Assembly: GCA_033239525.1 (NCBI GenBank)
Contig: BSYO01000003.1
Location: 9,666,001-9,730,000, forward strand
DNA from: Nepenthes gracilis
Lineage: Eukaryota; Streptophyta; Magnoliopsida; Caryophyllales; Nepenthaceae
Length of the DNA: 64,000 bases
Reading direction: 5' to 3'
A program made the position numbers and the translations under genes. Below are positions 46,810 through 57,950 of the stretch, in pieces. Each line of letters begins with the position of its first letter. Positions within the stretch are counted from its first letter, which is position 1. Under the pieces are notes generated by a model. It did no database searches, was not told where the DNA came from, and saw nothing but the letters and a program-made list of their open reading frames with translations.

Positions 46810-48930
46810 AATTGGCCCAATGAGCTGGAGCTCCCTTGCAAAAGTCAAAGGCTTGCTGCATCATGCAATTAACCTCCTAGAAATACTTTCCGTAATATGC
46901 TTGTACTCAATGACCTTTAATATAGACAAAATGAAAGATATATCCAAATAACATAATGAAAGGAAAACTTTGCGAAAGTAAAAAATACCCATAATTTCCT
47001 TAGACTGTATAGTCAATGCCACAAGAAGGAATTTCACTCTTTGGCTGGTTTGACTTCAAGTTTGAGGCATAAGTAAACAAGGTAAGACACTCCTTCAAAT
47101 GGAAAAAAAAAAAAAAGAAAACAACTTAATACCCGAAAAAAAGTGTCAAATCATCCATAAAAGACAAGTATAATAGTCTAAAAATACTTATTTCTAATGG
47201 TATTTGAATCTTTCATTTGACTCGATCTTAATTAAAATAATTTCTTATAGAATTTTTATTATTATAGTAAATAATGAGATAATAAATCACCCTGTCAGAG
47301 TCTTCTACCTCTCTTGAAAAATCCCCCACCAATTCTTTATTGATAGCGATAGAGAAAGAGGTAGTAAAATGCGTTGACTAAGCTCAATAAACATACGAGG
47401 ATAGAATCAAAATGTACACAAAGCTCTAATAACAAAATTTGATTCCACTATGTCGTAAGCTCTTTAGATATTAATATTTAGGGCGCACCAAGATGGATCA
47501 CTGTTCAAGTGGTAGCGGTTGAAAAGTTCCTAGGCAAACTAAATATTATCATCAATGCTCCTATTAGGAATAAAAGTCGTTTGAGATTTGTGAATCAACT
47601 CTAGAAGATATCTCTTAATTTAGTTTGCTAGAACCTTTGTAATAGTCTTGTATATCATATTATAACATGGGATAGGCCTAAAATCTAATACTCTGGTCGA
47701 GATTGATACATTACGAATAAGGCATAAGAGTAGTATTGATCTGTCTAAGGAGGCAACCCAAAGGAAAGAAATCCAAAACTAGTTTGCAAAATAGTGGATC
47801 AACAAGATCCCAAGCTTTCATGAAAAAATCAGCAAATAATTCGCTTAGACCAGAAGCTTTATCATTCCTAATGTTAAAGAGTTTTGCTCTGATTTCTCAT
47901 CAGTTTCTGATATTTCTAACCTCTCCATTAGCTCCTACTTCAAATAAGTCAAAATAAAAGGATCAAGAGCCCTCTCAATAGATTATCTAAGGCCAAAGGA
48001 AGAACCTAAGAGGTTACTAAAGAACTGTTCCAACTCTCATTTAACCTCTTATAGGTTGCCAGTGAATTCTCCATCATCTTTAACTGAAAACAAAATCTCC
48101 CTACTATTATTCCTATAAACAATTTTCTTAAGAAACTCGGGGCAATGATCACCTTCTTTTAAGTCAACAGATCTTATCCTTTTACATAATAAATGACAGC
48201 TCAGAATCTCATGCACTAGTGTAAGCCCTTTCAACCTGTCTTTCTTCTTCTATAAGCTCTTGAAAGGAAAGAGAGAGATTTCTTCTGGTGGCCCTCCAAC
48301 GCTTCTTTGGCCTTTGAGACAGCTATTGAAACATCTTTGTAGTCCAAATTTAATCCCTTAAAAGCTTCCTTGGTCGCCTCAATTTTAGAAGCCAACTTGA
48401 ACATCGGATAACTAACCACATGAGAGCCCTAAGTTTCTTGCACACCATCATCAAATTGCAGATGAGATGCCAGAGAGTTGAAAAAGGCTGGTCTATTACC
48501 CTCCACCATCACACATGGAAAATAATCAGTAACGTCAGGGGAGGAAAGAAAGGCAAATGACTTGGCCATTTGATTAGCCAGTCTATATTAAACAAGATAC
48601 AATCAAGCATTCTAATAGAGCAAAACGAACTATCCTTCCTATTGCTCCATGTGAAGAAACAACTATTGTGACACATGTCATTAAAATCATAACACAAAAT
48701 GAATTGATTGAATGATCAATTAGCACTCTCATCAAAGTTGTCTCCTATTATCTTAGACATATCACGAGGAGCATTAAAATCTACATTGACAGCCCCATTG
48801 GCATCATTTGGCAGCCCAATTGACAGCCCCAGTTCTACTAAGAATAGTCTCAGTAAGCAATTTAAGTGTACTCCAGAGATGCCTCCTCCTAATAGCATCA
48901 TTTGGCATCACAAATAAAGGACAAGTAAGA
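46810..48930 (-). mobile_element. L1-type LINE, first piece (endonuclease and RT)
   Basis: On the minus strand from about 48930: RRRHLWSTLKLL, NVDFNAPRD (the GDFN motif of the endonuclease), then FFTWSNRK, and DWLIKWPSHLPF where SDHxP is expected. A linker follows (KLASKIEATKEAF, LKEGDH). RT motifs are PNRSIDDNI, NINI-stop-RAYDIVES, FLSLCYLDISF and TFARELQLIGPI. All are in shifting frames with stops. The start of the endonuclease and ORF1 are missing, so the copy is 5'-truncated. L1 elements copy RNA at nicked DNA. It continues at 42423 beyond Copia B. Confidence 0.8.
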
Positions 48931-49058
48931 AATCAAACATTCAACAAGGGACTCAAAGTCATAAATGATGGTGCTGATCTAGAGTCCACCGCGTGGGGCT
49001 AGGGAGATCCACTTCGCTCTCTGGTTGAACTTGAACAATACCCTCACCATCTCCACCG

Positions 49059-49343
49059 TCAACCTCTTCGAATGTTGACGAAAGAAAATGCAGAACATGC
49101 ACAGGTACCGCACAGTATTAGCATGGAGCTGTGCGATAAGGATTTGAGGATAGCCAGAACCTCCAATAACTTGTCAGGAATGGGAAGGCGCAACCCACTT
49201 CTTAAATGAGCTTCATAAATGGTGACACAGCCCTCGGGCGGTGAGCATGCCCTGTCTTCCTCGCCAGGAACACGGGGAACGATCGCTTTAGGAATATTGT
49301 ACTCCACGTACAACTCCTTTAGGTCAGTCTCTGTAAGGATCAA
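49059..49343 (-). pseudogene. Antisense ORF of the second gypsy element
   Basis: A 94-codon frame, antisense to the element, reads PKAIVPRVPGEEDRACSP, then GCVTIYEAHLRSGLRLPIP, then KLLEVLAIL. It matches the N-terminal domain of plant putative gypsy-type transposon proteins (Transposase_28) and the antisense frame at 6917-7167. A long piece of what normally follows is missing after about residue 70. It may start further right, since no splice or start signal is certain. Function unknown. Confidence 0.6.
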
Positions 49344-49680
49344 AGTTATCTATGCAACGAAAACCATAGATGTGGAGACAGAAAAATTGCAGAACACTCA
49401 GGTTTTTTCTCATTCAGAAGAAGAGAGGAAGGAAAGCGTGGAAAATTCAAAAAGGAGATGAACAGGAAACTTAAAGGCAGTATGAATGCCAACCGCAATA
49501 ACCGTCTCGTAAAAAAATGTCATCATTGCTGCCACGTGGCACCTCCTGAACGAGCACTGACGAATCAGATCCCCCAGTGCATTAATTACTAGGATCTTCA
49601 ATTGGCCGTACGTAGACACGTGGCCACCTTTTCGTCTAGCGAAACGGCTAATGATGGTGCGTCACTCCACTCCCACATGT

Positions 49681-49845
49681 TCTCCGAATTTTGGCTAGAA
49701 CGGTCAACAAATCCGAATAACTTTTCCTTCAGCAGATTCTCCGAATTTTGGCTCGGACGGTCAACAAATCTGGTCCACTTTTCCTTTAGCATGTTCTTCG
49801 GATTTTGGCCTGGACGGTCAACAGATTCGGTCAATGGATCTTGAC
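49681..49845 (+). repeat. Three tandem 57-bp repeats next to the polypurine tract
   Basis: The motif TTCTCCGAATTTTGGCT followed by CGGTCAACA and a TTTTCCTT stretch recurs at about 49681, 49738 and 49795, the last copy partial. Each unit carries one GGTCAAC. It lies between the antisense ORF and the polypurine tract. Confidence 0.75.
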
Positions 49846-49917
49846 GGACTCCAAGTCACGCGACCTATTGTGAACATGTTAGAGGTCAGAATTAAGACTA
49901 CCAGCATGGGGGGCTAG

Positions 49918-50947
49918 TGATGGGTACTCCCATAGTGGACTGACCCAGGAAGGAGAGACGACCCAAATTCACGAAGGCCTACGCATTAGCCTGGACGGTC
50001 AACGCGAACCGTTGACCGGACGAAAGGCCAATAAAACCAGCATAAGGACGGGCGACTGGCACTAGGGACGGTCAATATTTTTGTTGACCAGCAACGCTAT
50101 AGCAGGCCTGCCCACGAATAAGCCTTAAGTGGGCCAGGCTCAGTTTGACCTGCAACAGCTTTCTTCCCTGATTTTGTACTCTCCCAGAAGGCAACTTCTA
50201 CAATAACGGTTACCAGCAGATTCAGTGCACACCTCATGAGAAAAGTGTCAGATTCTCTCCTCTATCTACTGTAAACCCTATCCGTTATAAAATACAGAAG
50301 GAAGGCAATCCTCCCAAAGAGCCGTTACGGCCATTAATACCAACGCTAAGAAAGGAAGCTGTTCCAAAAGAGCGTTGGAATCAAACACTCCCACTTAAGT
50401 AAGGAGGCCAGGCCTCTCAATTATAACAAGGCCATGGAGTCCACCCTTCGGGGGAGAGAAAAAAAAAAAGAAGGGCTTTTCTTTCAGCAAAAACTGACGC
50501 TCTCTTGTACTTACTTCGAGCACTCTTGAGCTTACATTTAATTTTGCCTGAAGAACCCCTTAGAGCTCACGTGACGCTCTCTCGAGCTCTCACACTCACA
50601 GGCACTCATGCTCTCACAGTCTCCTGTCACCGCGGTCCCAAAGACCCTGGGACAGAGACCAAACGCTCCTCACGAGCAGTGATAGCCACTCTCGACGAGA
50701 GCCAAAATACCACCACGAACATTCTGCTTTTTCTCGCTGTCCTTCTCTTTTCCTTACCTTCTTGATTCTTGGGAGGTTGTTTCGCTGACTTGGGCGTCAG
50801 AGTATTTTCGGTTAGATAACATCCCGCCGCCATCTGACCTCTCATTTGTTTTAGTGGTGTGCAGGATCCAGACTCGGTGGATGGAGTCGATTCCAGCGAT
50901 CAATGTAACTCGAACCCGCTCGAAGTTTGATTCTAGGACGCATCACA
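49918..50947 (+). repeat. 3' LTR of the second gypsy element
   Basis: 1,030 bp, TGATGGGTAC...GACGCATCA, directly after a polypurine tract. It contains TTATAAAATA at about 50285, five TTGAC/GTCAA cores at 49998-50150 and a CT-rich region. It is in the same family as the solo LTR at 7416-8777. ORF 50505-50765 is a chance frame. The following CATCT has no partner because the left end is missing. Confidence 0.8.
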
Positions 50948-50952
50948 TCTAA

Positions 50953-53170
50953 TATCAAAACCTTACAAAATCACAAAATACCAAAAAGATGTCTAGCCAC
51001 TCGGCCACAAAGTAACAAGATTTATACATGCTAAACATTCTAAATATTTTAAATTGTATCTCGATAATGATCCAAAAATAACATATATCATACCATCTTC
51101 ATAAAGATCTTTCAAGATGAATACCCACCAATCTAAGCTTACTAAGTGATCTAAATTTACTAATCTGAAATATGATAAATCATAAAAATGAGCTAAAAAT
51201 TTATTAAGTATGTAATTAAAGTGAATAAATTATATATGAATTACCATGAATATGCAAGAGGACGAATATCAAAATCACGGATGAAAAGCAAACGAAACGA
51301 ACCAATATAAACATGCACTATTAGTATTTTTAAGTTTCTGAATAAGTTATCTACTTATTATATCTTATAAATAGGATAAAACGTCATTTTTTATAGCCCA
51401 CGGATAAGCATATGATCGTCACAAATACAAAATATATGGGAGAAATGGCACTGCATATATCATCAAATCTTTATAAAGATTCATTTTAAAATGAAAGAAA
51501 ATTATGTAAATAAATTTATTTTTCAGAATTTGAAAATAAAATATATGACTTAACTTGCTATAGAGATTTTTTAAATGTGCTAGGAAAATAAAGACTATGC
51601 AATAAGTATACTTTGATAATTGCCAAAATTTTCAACCAATTTTATGAAGATGAAAAAATGACTTTAAAATCTGAGAAATTCAAGGAACAATAATTCTGCG
51701 TGTAAGCCAAACATATTCTCCTTAGTTTTAGAAGCAGTAGTTATTCTCTAAAGATTGTATGATAATCCTCAAATAAACTTTATACTTCTCAAATAATGTT
51801 CATAAAATCATCAACAAATTAAAAAATAGGTCATCCAATTTTAACCAACATAAACCCAACTTAAATTATGATGAAAGGTATGATTTAGTTCATGCATCCC
51901 AAATTATATAAATGGAGCCCGAATTGGACAAAATACAACACATTACATAACCAAAATCCAAACTCACAAATGTCAAGGTGGCATACTTTTCTCAAATCAT
52001 AAAAATCTAAGTTCAAATTCTCTAATGGTAAAAACAAACTCTTCAGATGTATAATAGATCTTCAAATTTAAGCATTTTTAACAACACAAATGGGGTCCTC
52101 TTGCTTCTCAATCTTCAATCAAAATAGAAGACCAATTAGGAAGAATTTTCAATAGCAAAAATCAATACCTCATATGCATTACTAAGTCCTCGAAAACATA
52201 ATTTGATACCATTTATGTCATGACATGAATAATTAACATAAATATATAACCTTATTTGAGGAATGAATTTGATGCTAATAAGCCATTAATCAAATATCAT
52301 TCAAATAATTTGGTGTAAATATTGAGCCATTCAAAGATAATTTGAAGTGTTTTTGCTGCACATATGTGATATCACATCAGTCATGGTCTAGAATATCAAA
52401 CATAACTTTGATCTCAAAGACAATTTGGATCATAATGTTGCACAAAATTTGTTAACAATCCCATATATTAATAATCAATATCGTCCCAGAATAGTCAAAT
52501 TTTCTCAATTTGATCAATAATTTTCTATATTTGTTCAACAAGATAATATAATATATAAATAATCTAATATCAAAATCTTATAAAATCATAATGACATGAA
52601 TATAGAAAATGTCTAAGGCCACCAAATATTCTAAACATTTAAATTGTTTTTTCCACAACAATCCAAAATAACATAAATTATAACATCTTTGAAAAGACCT
52701 TTTCGGATGAACACCCAATTGTCTATGCTCATTAAACAATTCACGCCTACTAATTTAAAATGTGGTGAATCATATACATGAGTTAAAAGTTTATTAAATA
52801 TATAATCACTACAAATAAATAATATATGAATCACTATAAATAATATATGAATCACTATAAAAATATAAGAGGATGAATATAGAAATTATGATTTTTTATG
52901 CATAGCACATAGTCTAAACATTTAAATTGTTTTCACAACAACAATTCCAAAATATCATTAATCATAACATCTCTACAAAAACCCTTTGAAATGAACACGC
53001 ACTAGTTCATGCCCACAAAGTGGTCCAAACATGCTAACATGAAATGTGATAAACACTAACGATGAGCTAAAAATTTAAATATATAAACAATGTGAATAAA
53101 TATTTAAATTATTGTGGACATGTCAGATGATGAATATCAAAATCATGAACAAAAATAAAATGAAATCAAT
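50953..53170. repeat. Diverged AT-rich repeats of about 300 bp
   Basis: Three related blocks lie at about 50953-51310, 52560-52900 and 52905-53170. They share, in order, strings like TAATATCAAAA, TCTAAACATTTAAATTG, CCAAAATAACAT, ATGAACACCCA, TGAGCTAAAA and GAGGATGAATAT. 51310-52560 between them is AT-rich and unmatched. The array is older than the gypsy LTR that abuts its first copy. No coding frame. Confidence 0.6.
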
Positions 53171-54966
53171 ATTTCCTCTGTGCTTTGCCAATGAGGCCAA
53201 TACTTTATCTTGAAATTTTAGCTCAAGAGGTGGCTTGATTGAACACCGTTAAAGAGGTAACACAAAGGTGATACAAATAATATACAAAGGCAAAATATGA
53301 ATCAAAGGCCAGTAATAAACCTCACCAACTAAAGTCGCAAATTTGAAGGTCAGTTTATGTAATATATCCCACAAATCTGGGTTATTAGCAACTATTTTAG
53401 TCGCTATTTATATTCGTAGTTGTATTGTTAATATCATTATCGCTTAAATATTAGATATGCTTATTTATTGTCAAAATTAGATATATTTTAAATAAATTTT
53501 TATATTATTAGATCTATTTTGATTGATATTAAAAGGTTTAAAAAATTACATTAACTTAATATTTAATTTTATGAATATTATATTTTTATTTATTTTAATA
53601 TTATTTTATAATCAAATAGTACTTGATATATATTTTTTCTTATTCGAGCACTTTGTACCAACTTTGAATTTGGCATTGAAAAAATTCTTGATGGGTGATT
53701 AATTTTTTATTTATGAAGTTGTTTTGGATTTCTTTGCCATTTAATTTTGTAATACTTATTATATTATATTGGAATATATTTAGAATATTATCACTTATTA
53801 CTTTATTTTTTTATATAATATATAAATCTAATCAAATATTTTTTAGACTAATGAGTTTAATATTACAAATAAAATATTTAAACCAAATCAATTTATACGT
53901 CAACAATTTAGATAATTTATCTCAACGGATAATTTAGTTTAATTCAATAAAAATCCAAACTACAACATAAAAATTGTAAATTATCACCTTATCCACATGC
54001 CCAATCCTTTTCTTCTCCTTATTGGGCATGTGTGCGCCTCGAATTTGATCTTAGGAGATACTAACCTGAAAAGCCTTTCGAATAAAGATGTGCTTGGGAG
54101 ATTGTGGCCATAGTCGACCTAACCTTTTGGCCATGACTTAAAGAAAGGGCATAGTCATCGCAAGACAACAAGAAGACCAAAGTCAAAAAATGATGGATGC
54201 ACCATCATCTGATCAAGGGTATAAACAATTGATTCCTTGCAAACTAATAGAGGAAGTTGAAAAAGCTCCTATTGCATCTAAATGAAGGTTAATAAAATGA
54301 ATATTGATTGGATGTTGTAGATGCATCAAATGGAAATCATAAAGAATATATAACTTTTCTTCTAATTAAAGATACCAAACTAATTAGTCACTAACTCCAT
54401 CTCAACGACTATTTCTGATCTATAACTTATAAATATTCCACCAAACCTTATTTTATAGGGATCTAAAATTCTAATTTTTAAATATCAGCTCTCGTCCCTA
54501 TTGAGAGCAACTCTAGCCAAAAGTATAATACATTCATTATACTTAAAACAATATTAAACTTCAAAGGGATAATATTAACTTACTCAATTAATCAAAAGCT
54601 ATACTAATAGAGAAGGATATCATTCTAAGGAGTTAAGATTAAATCAATGGTACACTTTAAAGCCCACTCTCCAAAAAGATCAAGTACTTCTTGGGATTTG
54701 GGCTGTAAGGGGCCCCACTCCCAAGGCTACACATCTCACATTGAGCCCGTTCATGCGCTCAACCCTCTTCATATTTGCTTAGAATAGGATCTTTTTGTCA
54801 AAATTAAAGGATCTAATAATCTATTTATTCGTTTTATTTTTCTTAAATATATATTGACTTAGGTATTAAAAAAATTATAAAAATTTCTAAACCTCATTTG
54901 CTCTATTGTTTACTGCGTGTGTAGGATTAAAGTCGCTCTAATCAGATTTTGATCTTATTTTATATT
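53171..54966. other. AT-rich intergenic DNA
   Basis: No gene is seen. A TATAAATATTCC string near 54430 and a TACTAACC string near 54060 hint at an old LTR remnant without a partner. The stretch ends at ATTAT, the duplicated target of element D. Confidence 0.4.
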
Positions 54967-54971
54967 ATTAT

Positions 54972-55713
54972 TGTTGGAGGTTACTCCCATGCGGAAGTCC
55001 TGATGGCCCAAGGACTTTAAGAATGCACAAGGACTTTGTAAGGTTAAGATCTACGAACTCATACATTGAATGTCCGCAGATTGCGTAAAATGTCTTTAAC
55101 GCAAGAAATTTCGGTCAATACTTACATTAACCGGCTGAAAATGGATATCCTACAAAACTATCCTACGCAGTAGGCATACAGTTGACCTACTACTTTGGGT
55201 AGTTGAAGGATGCCATCTCTTGGAAAGTTGGCAGGTCAGTCTGTAGAGCATGCGTGCGCCGCCTGCAGGACAGAGCATGTGCCTGCGATTGTAGACCTTG
55301 AGAGCTGTGTGCCAACCACTATACAGTTAGGGTAGTTGGTTGTCTCCTTGCTTGTACATATATATATATATATATATATATGAAGAGAGAGGTGCAGTGA
55401 TATTGTGTGCAAGTGAAGTATTGTATAAAATAGAGGAGGAGAAGAATAGAAGAAAATAGAGCTGTGAGAGAAAAACACAAAGAGTGTTATTTGTACCCTG
55501 TTCTTCATTTTCGTCCATTGTGGTTTGTGTAACCAAATTTTATATAGTTGATTTATTTGTGGACTTGGTATCCCGTGATTTTTTTCTTATTTTAAAAGGA
55601 TTTTTTACGTAAAATATCTGATATTTATTTTTCTTATTTTTCTTTCTTCCTTCCCTTCTTCGTGTCCACGTAACCGTGTGTTTGTGGAGCGCCCGTCCAT
55701 TCTGACGCCAACA
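54972..55713 (+). repeat. 5' LTR of Copia element D
   Basis: Starts TGTTGGAGGT and ends GCCAACA. It has a (TA)n run at about 55355-55381 and only two TTGAC/GTCAA cores, far fewer than element C. ORFs across it are chance frames caused by the TA run. Confidence 0.9.
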
Positions 55714-55747
55714 AGTGTATCAGAGACCAGTTAAGAACTCTATCATA

Positions 55748-56720
55748 ATGACGTCATCATCATCTCTGAAGAACTTACCATTTAATGTGAAGCAGTTCAA
55801 CGGTCAAGACAATTTTATCCTCCGGTAAAAGAGGGTGAAGAATATCCTAACTAGAGAGGAAACGATGAAAGCCCTGAAGAAGGAAGAGAAGCCAAAAAAT
55901 CTGATCGATGACAAATGGCAAAATAAAAGAGACCTTGCCAATTGCACCATCAAGTTATACCTGGTGGACAACACTCTCCAGAAGATCCTCGATTTAACAG
56001 ACCCGGCGAAGGTGAGAGAGAAGTTAGAGAGCAGATATAAGTCCAAATCCTTAAAAATCATACTACATATAAAGAAATAGTTTTATGGCCTGTGATTGTT
56101 AGAAGGTGGCAGCTTTGAAAAATATTTGGACGAGTTTAATTGGATTGTAACGCAGATGTCAATTTTTAATGAAGAGATCAAGGAGGAGGACAAGGCGTTA
56201 GTATGTTGGCCTCTCTACCAGCTTCTTATGACCATATCTTCACCACCCTACTGTTTGAAAAAAACACATTGAAGTTGGATGAGGTCATTACTTCCTTACT
56301 CATGATTGAGTCAAGGCAGTCACAAGAGGCCTCAACCTCTTTGCATTTTGTGGTACTTATGACCAAGTCCAGGGGAAGAAATAGGGAATGTGGCCAAAAG
56401 CCCAAAGAAAAAGGTCGCAGTAAGTCTTAGTTAAAATGTCAAAATTTTAATTGCGACCTCTATGGAAAGAAGAGACACATTCGAAAAAATTGTTTCAGGT
56501 GGAAGCAAAAAAACGTGGAGAAAGAAAAAATAGAGAAAGGATGAGGAGAGAAAAAGTCCTCGGTTTCTGTGGTCACAGGAGGCAATCTCCTGTTGACATG
56601 TGAAAAAAATGTGACGAGCCTAACGAATCATGAGTATTGGTGGGTGGTTGATTCTGGCATTTATCTGCATGCCACGTTCAAAAAAACTCTGTTCACATCC
56701 TATACTCCAAGAGATTTTAG
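55748..56720 (+). pseudogene. Gag and protease of Copia element D
   Basis: The ATG at 55748 gives MTSSSSLKNLPFNVKQFNG. The first stop comes at FILR-stop (55827). The frame 55835-56077 ends at LHIKK-stop (TAG), the same codon as the stop in element C (TAA there). A +1 shift near 56190 changes frame. The zinc knuckle is CDLYGKKRHIRKNC, again with Tyr for the second Cys. The protease site, DSGATLH in C, reads DSGIYLH here. Confidence 0.8.
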
Positions 56721-56969
56721 AGTGATAATGATGAAAAATAAATGAATATCCCAATTGTTGTGAGAGATAACGTTGTGCTGGTCATCAATAATGGGACGAA
56801 GCTGACGTTGAAGGATGTTCGTCATATTCCTGATATCCGACTGAATATCATTTCAACCGACCGGTTGGATGATAAATGTTACTGTAATACCTTCTGTAAA
56901 GATGAATGAAAGCTAACTAGATGCCCACTAGTTGTACCACGAGGGAAAAAGTCCTCTGACCTATACGTA

Positions 56970-57950
56970 ATGAAAGTTTGTGCAGTGGCCGGGAACATAA
57001 ACTCCATCACCAACAAGGAGTCGAGGACCCGTGGCCACCGGAGGTTGGGCCACATGAGCGAACGTGGACTATGTCATCTGATCAGGAAGGGCCTCATCCC
57101 AGAGTTGAATGAAGATGTACTGAGGACGTGTCCTCATTGTATAGTCGAGAAGCAGTGTAGAGTCTTATTCCATGGAGACTCATCCTCTGTGAAAGCTGAT
57201 ATACTTGATCTTGTCCACACAGATGTGTGCGGACTATTTAAGGAGAAGTTCTTTAGTGGGGCCCAATACTTCATTTTCTTTATTGACGATTGCTCTAGGA
57301 AGCTGTGAGTTTACCCGCTAAAGACTAAGGATCTAGTCCTCGGTATATTCAAGCAATTTCATACTATTGTGGAGCGTCAGATAGGGAAGAAATTGAAGAC
57401 CATCTGCAGTGATAATGGGGGAGAGTATATTGGGGCTTTTAATACCTATTATATGTCTCATGGTATCCGACATTAGAGGACATCACCAAAAATACCACAA
57501 CTGAATGGATTGACCGAGCGGATGAACCGTATACTGTTGGAAAGAGTAAGATACATGCTTTCAGAAGTAAAACTTCCTACATCTTTTTGGGCTAAGGCCC
57601 TGAAGACAGTGACTTATGTTATCAATAAGTCGCCCAACAAGCCATTGAAGGATAAGGTGCTAGAGAAGATATGGTCGAGTAAGGAACTCTCTTATGACCA
57701 CCTAAGGGTATTTGGATGCAAAGCATATGTTTATGTCCCGAGAGATAAAAGGAGCAAATTGGAACCAAAGACGATGCTGTACATCTTTCTGTGTTATGGG
57801 GAAGATGAACTAGGCTACAGATTCTATAATCCTGCTAAGAAAAGACTCGTTCGGTCAGATGACATAACTTTTATTAAGGATGAGACTATTGAAGACTTTG
57901 GTAGGAAGACCAATTCTAATGTTGCTCGGATGGACAAATGAACAAAGTAA
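56970..57950 (+). pseudogene. Integrase of Copia element D
   Basis: The zinc domain HRRLGHM to CPHC (about 57040-57140) and the core are readable. HTDVCGL, CSDNGGEY and TERMNR keep Asp, Asp and Glu. Stops at 57306 and about 57474 and a short insertion around 57483-57500 break it. The C-terminal part is one clean frame, 57510-57941, with FWAKALKTVTYVINKSPN and HLRVFGCKAYVYVP. This is the segment missing from element C. Confidence 0.85.

Larger units (their letters stand above)
48990..50947 (+). mobile_element. 3' end of a second gypsy element
   Basis: Only the end of this plus-strand element is present: a region with an antisense ORF (49059-49343), three 57-bp repeats, a polypurine tract (GCATGGGGGGCTAG at 49903-49917) and the 3' LTR (49918-50947). 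Pol and the 5' LTR are not seen; the LINE lies where they should be. The layout mirrors the 3' part of the Tat-like element at 4721-17000. Confidence 0.7.

Noticed and set aside
55236..55536. Two overlapping minus ORFs in the LTR of element D, and a similar one at 60045-60296
   Set aside because: They are repeated because both LTRs carry them, are driven by the TA run and lie in untranslated LTR DNA.
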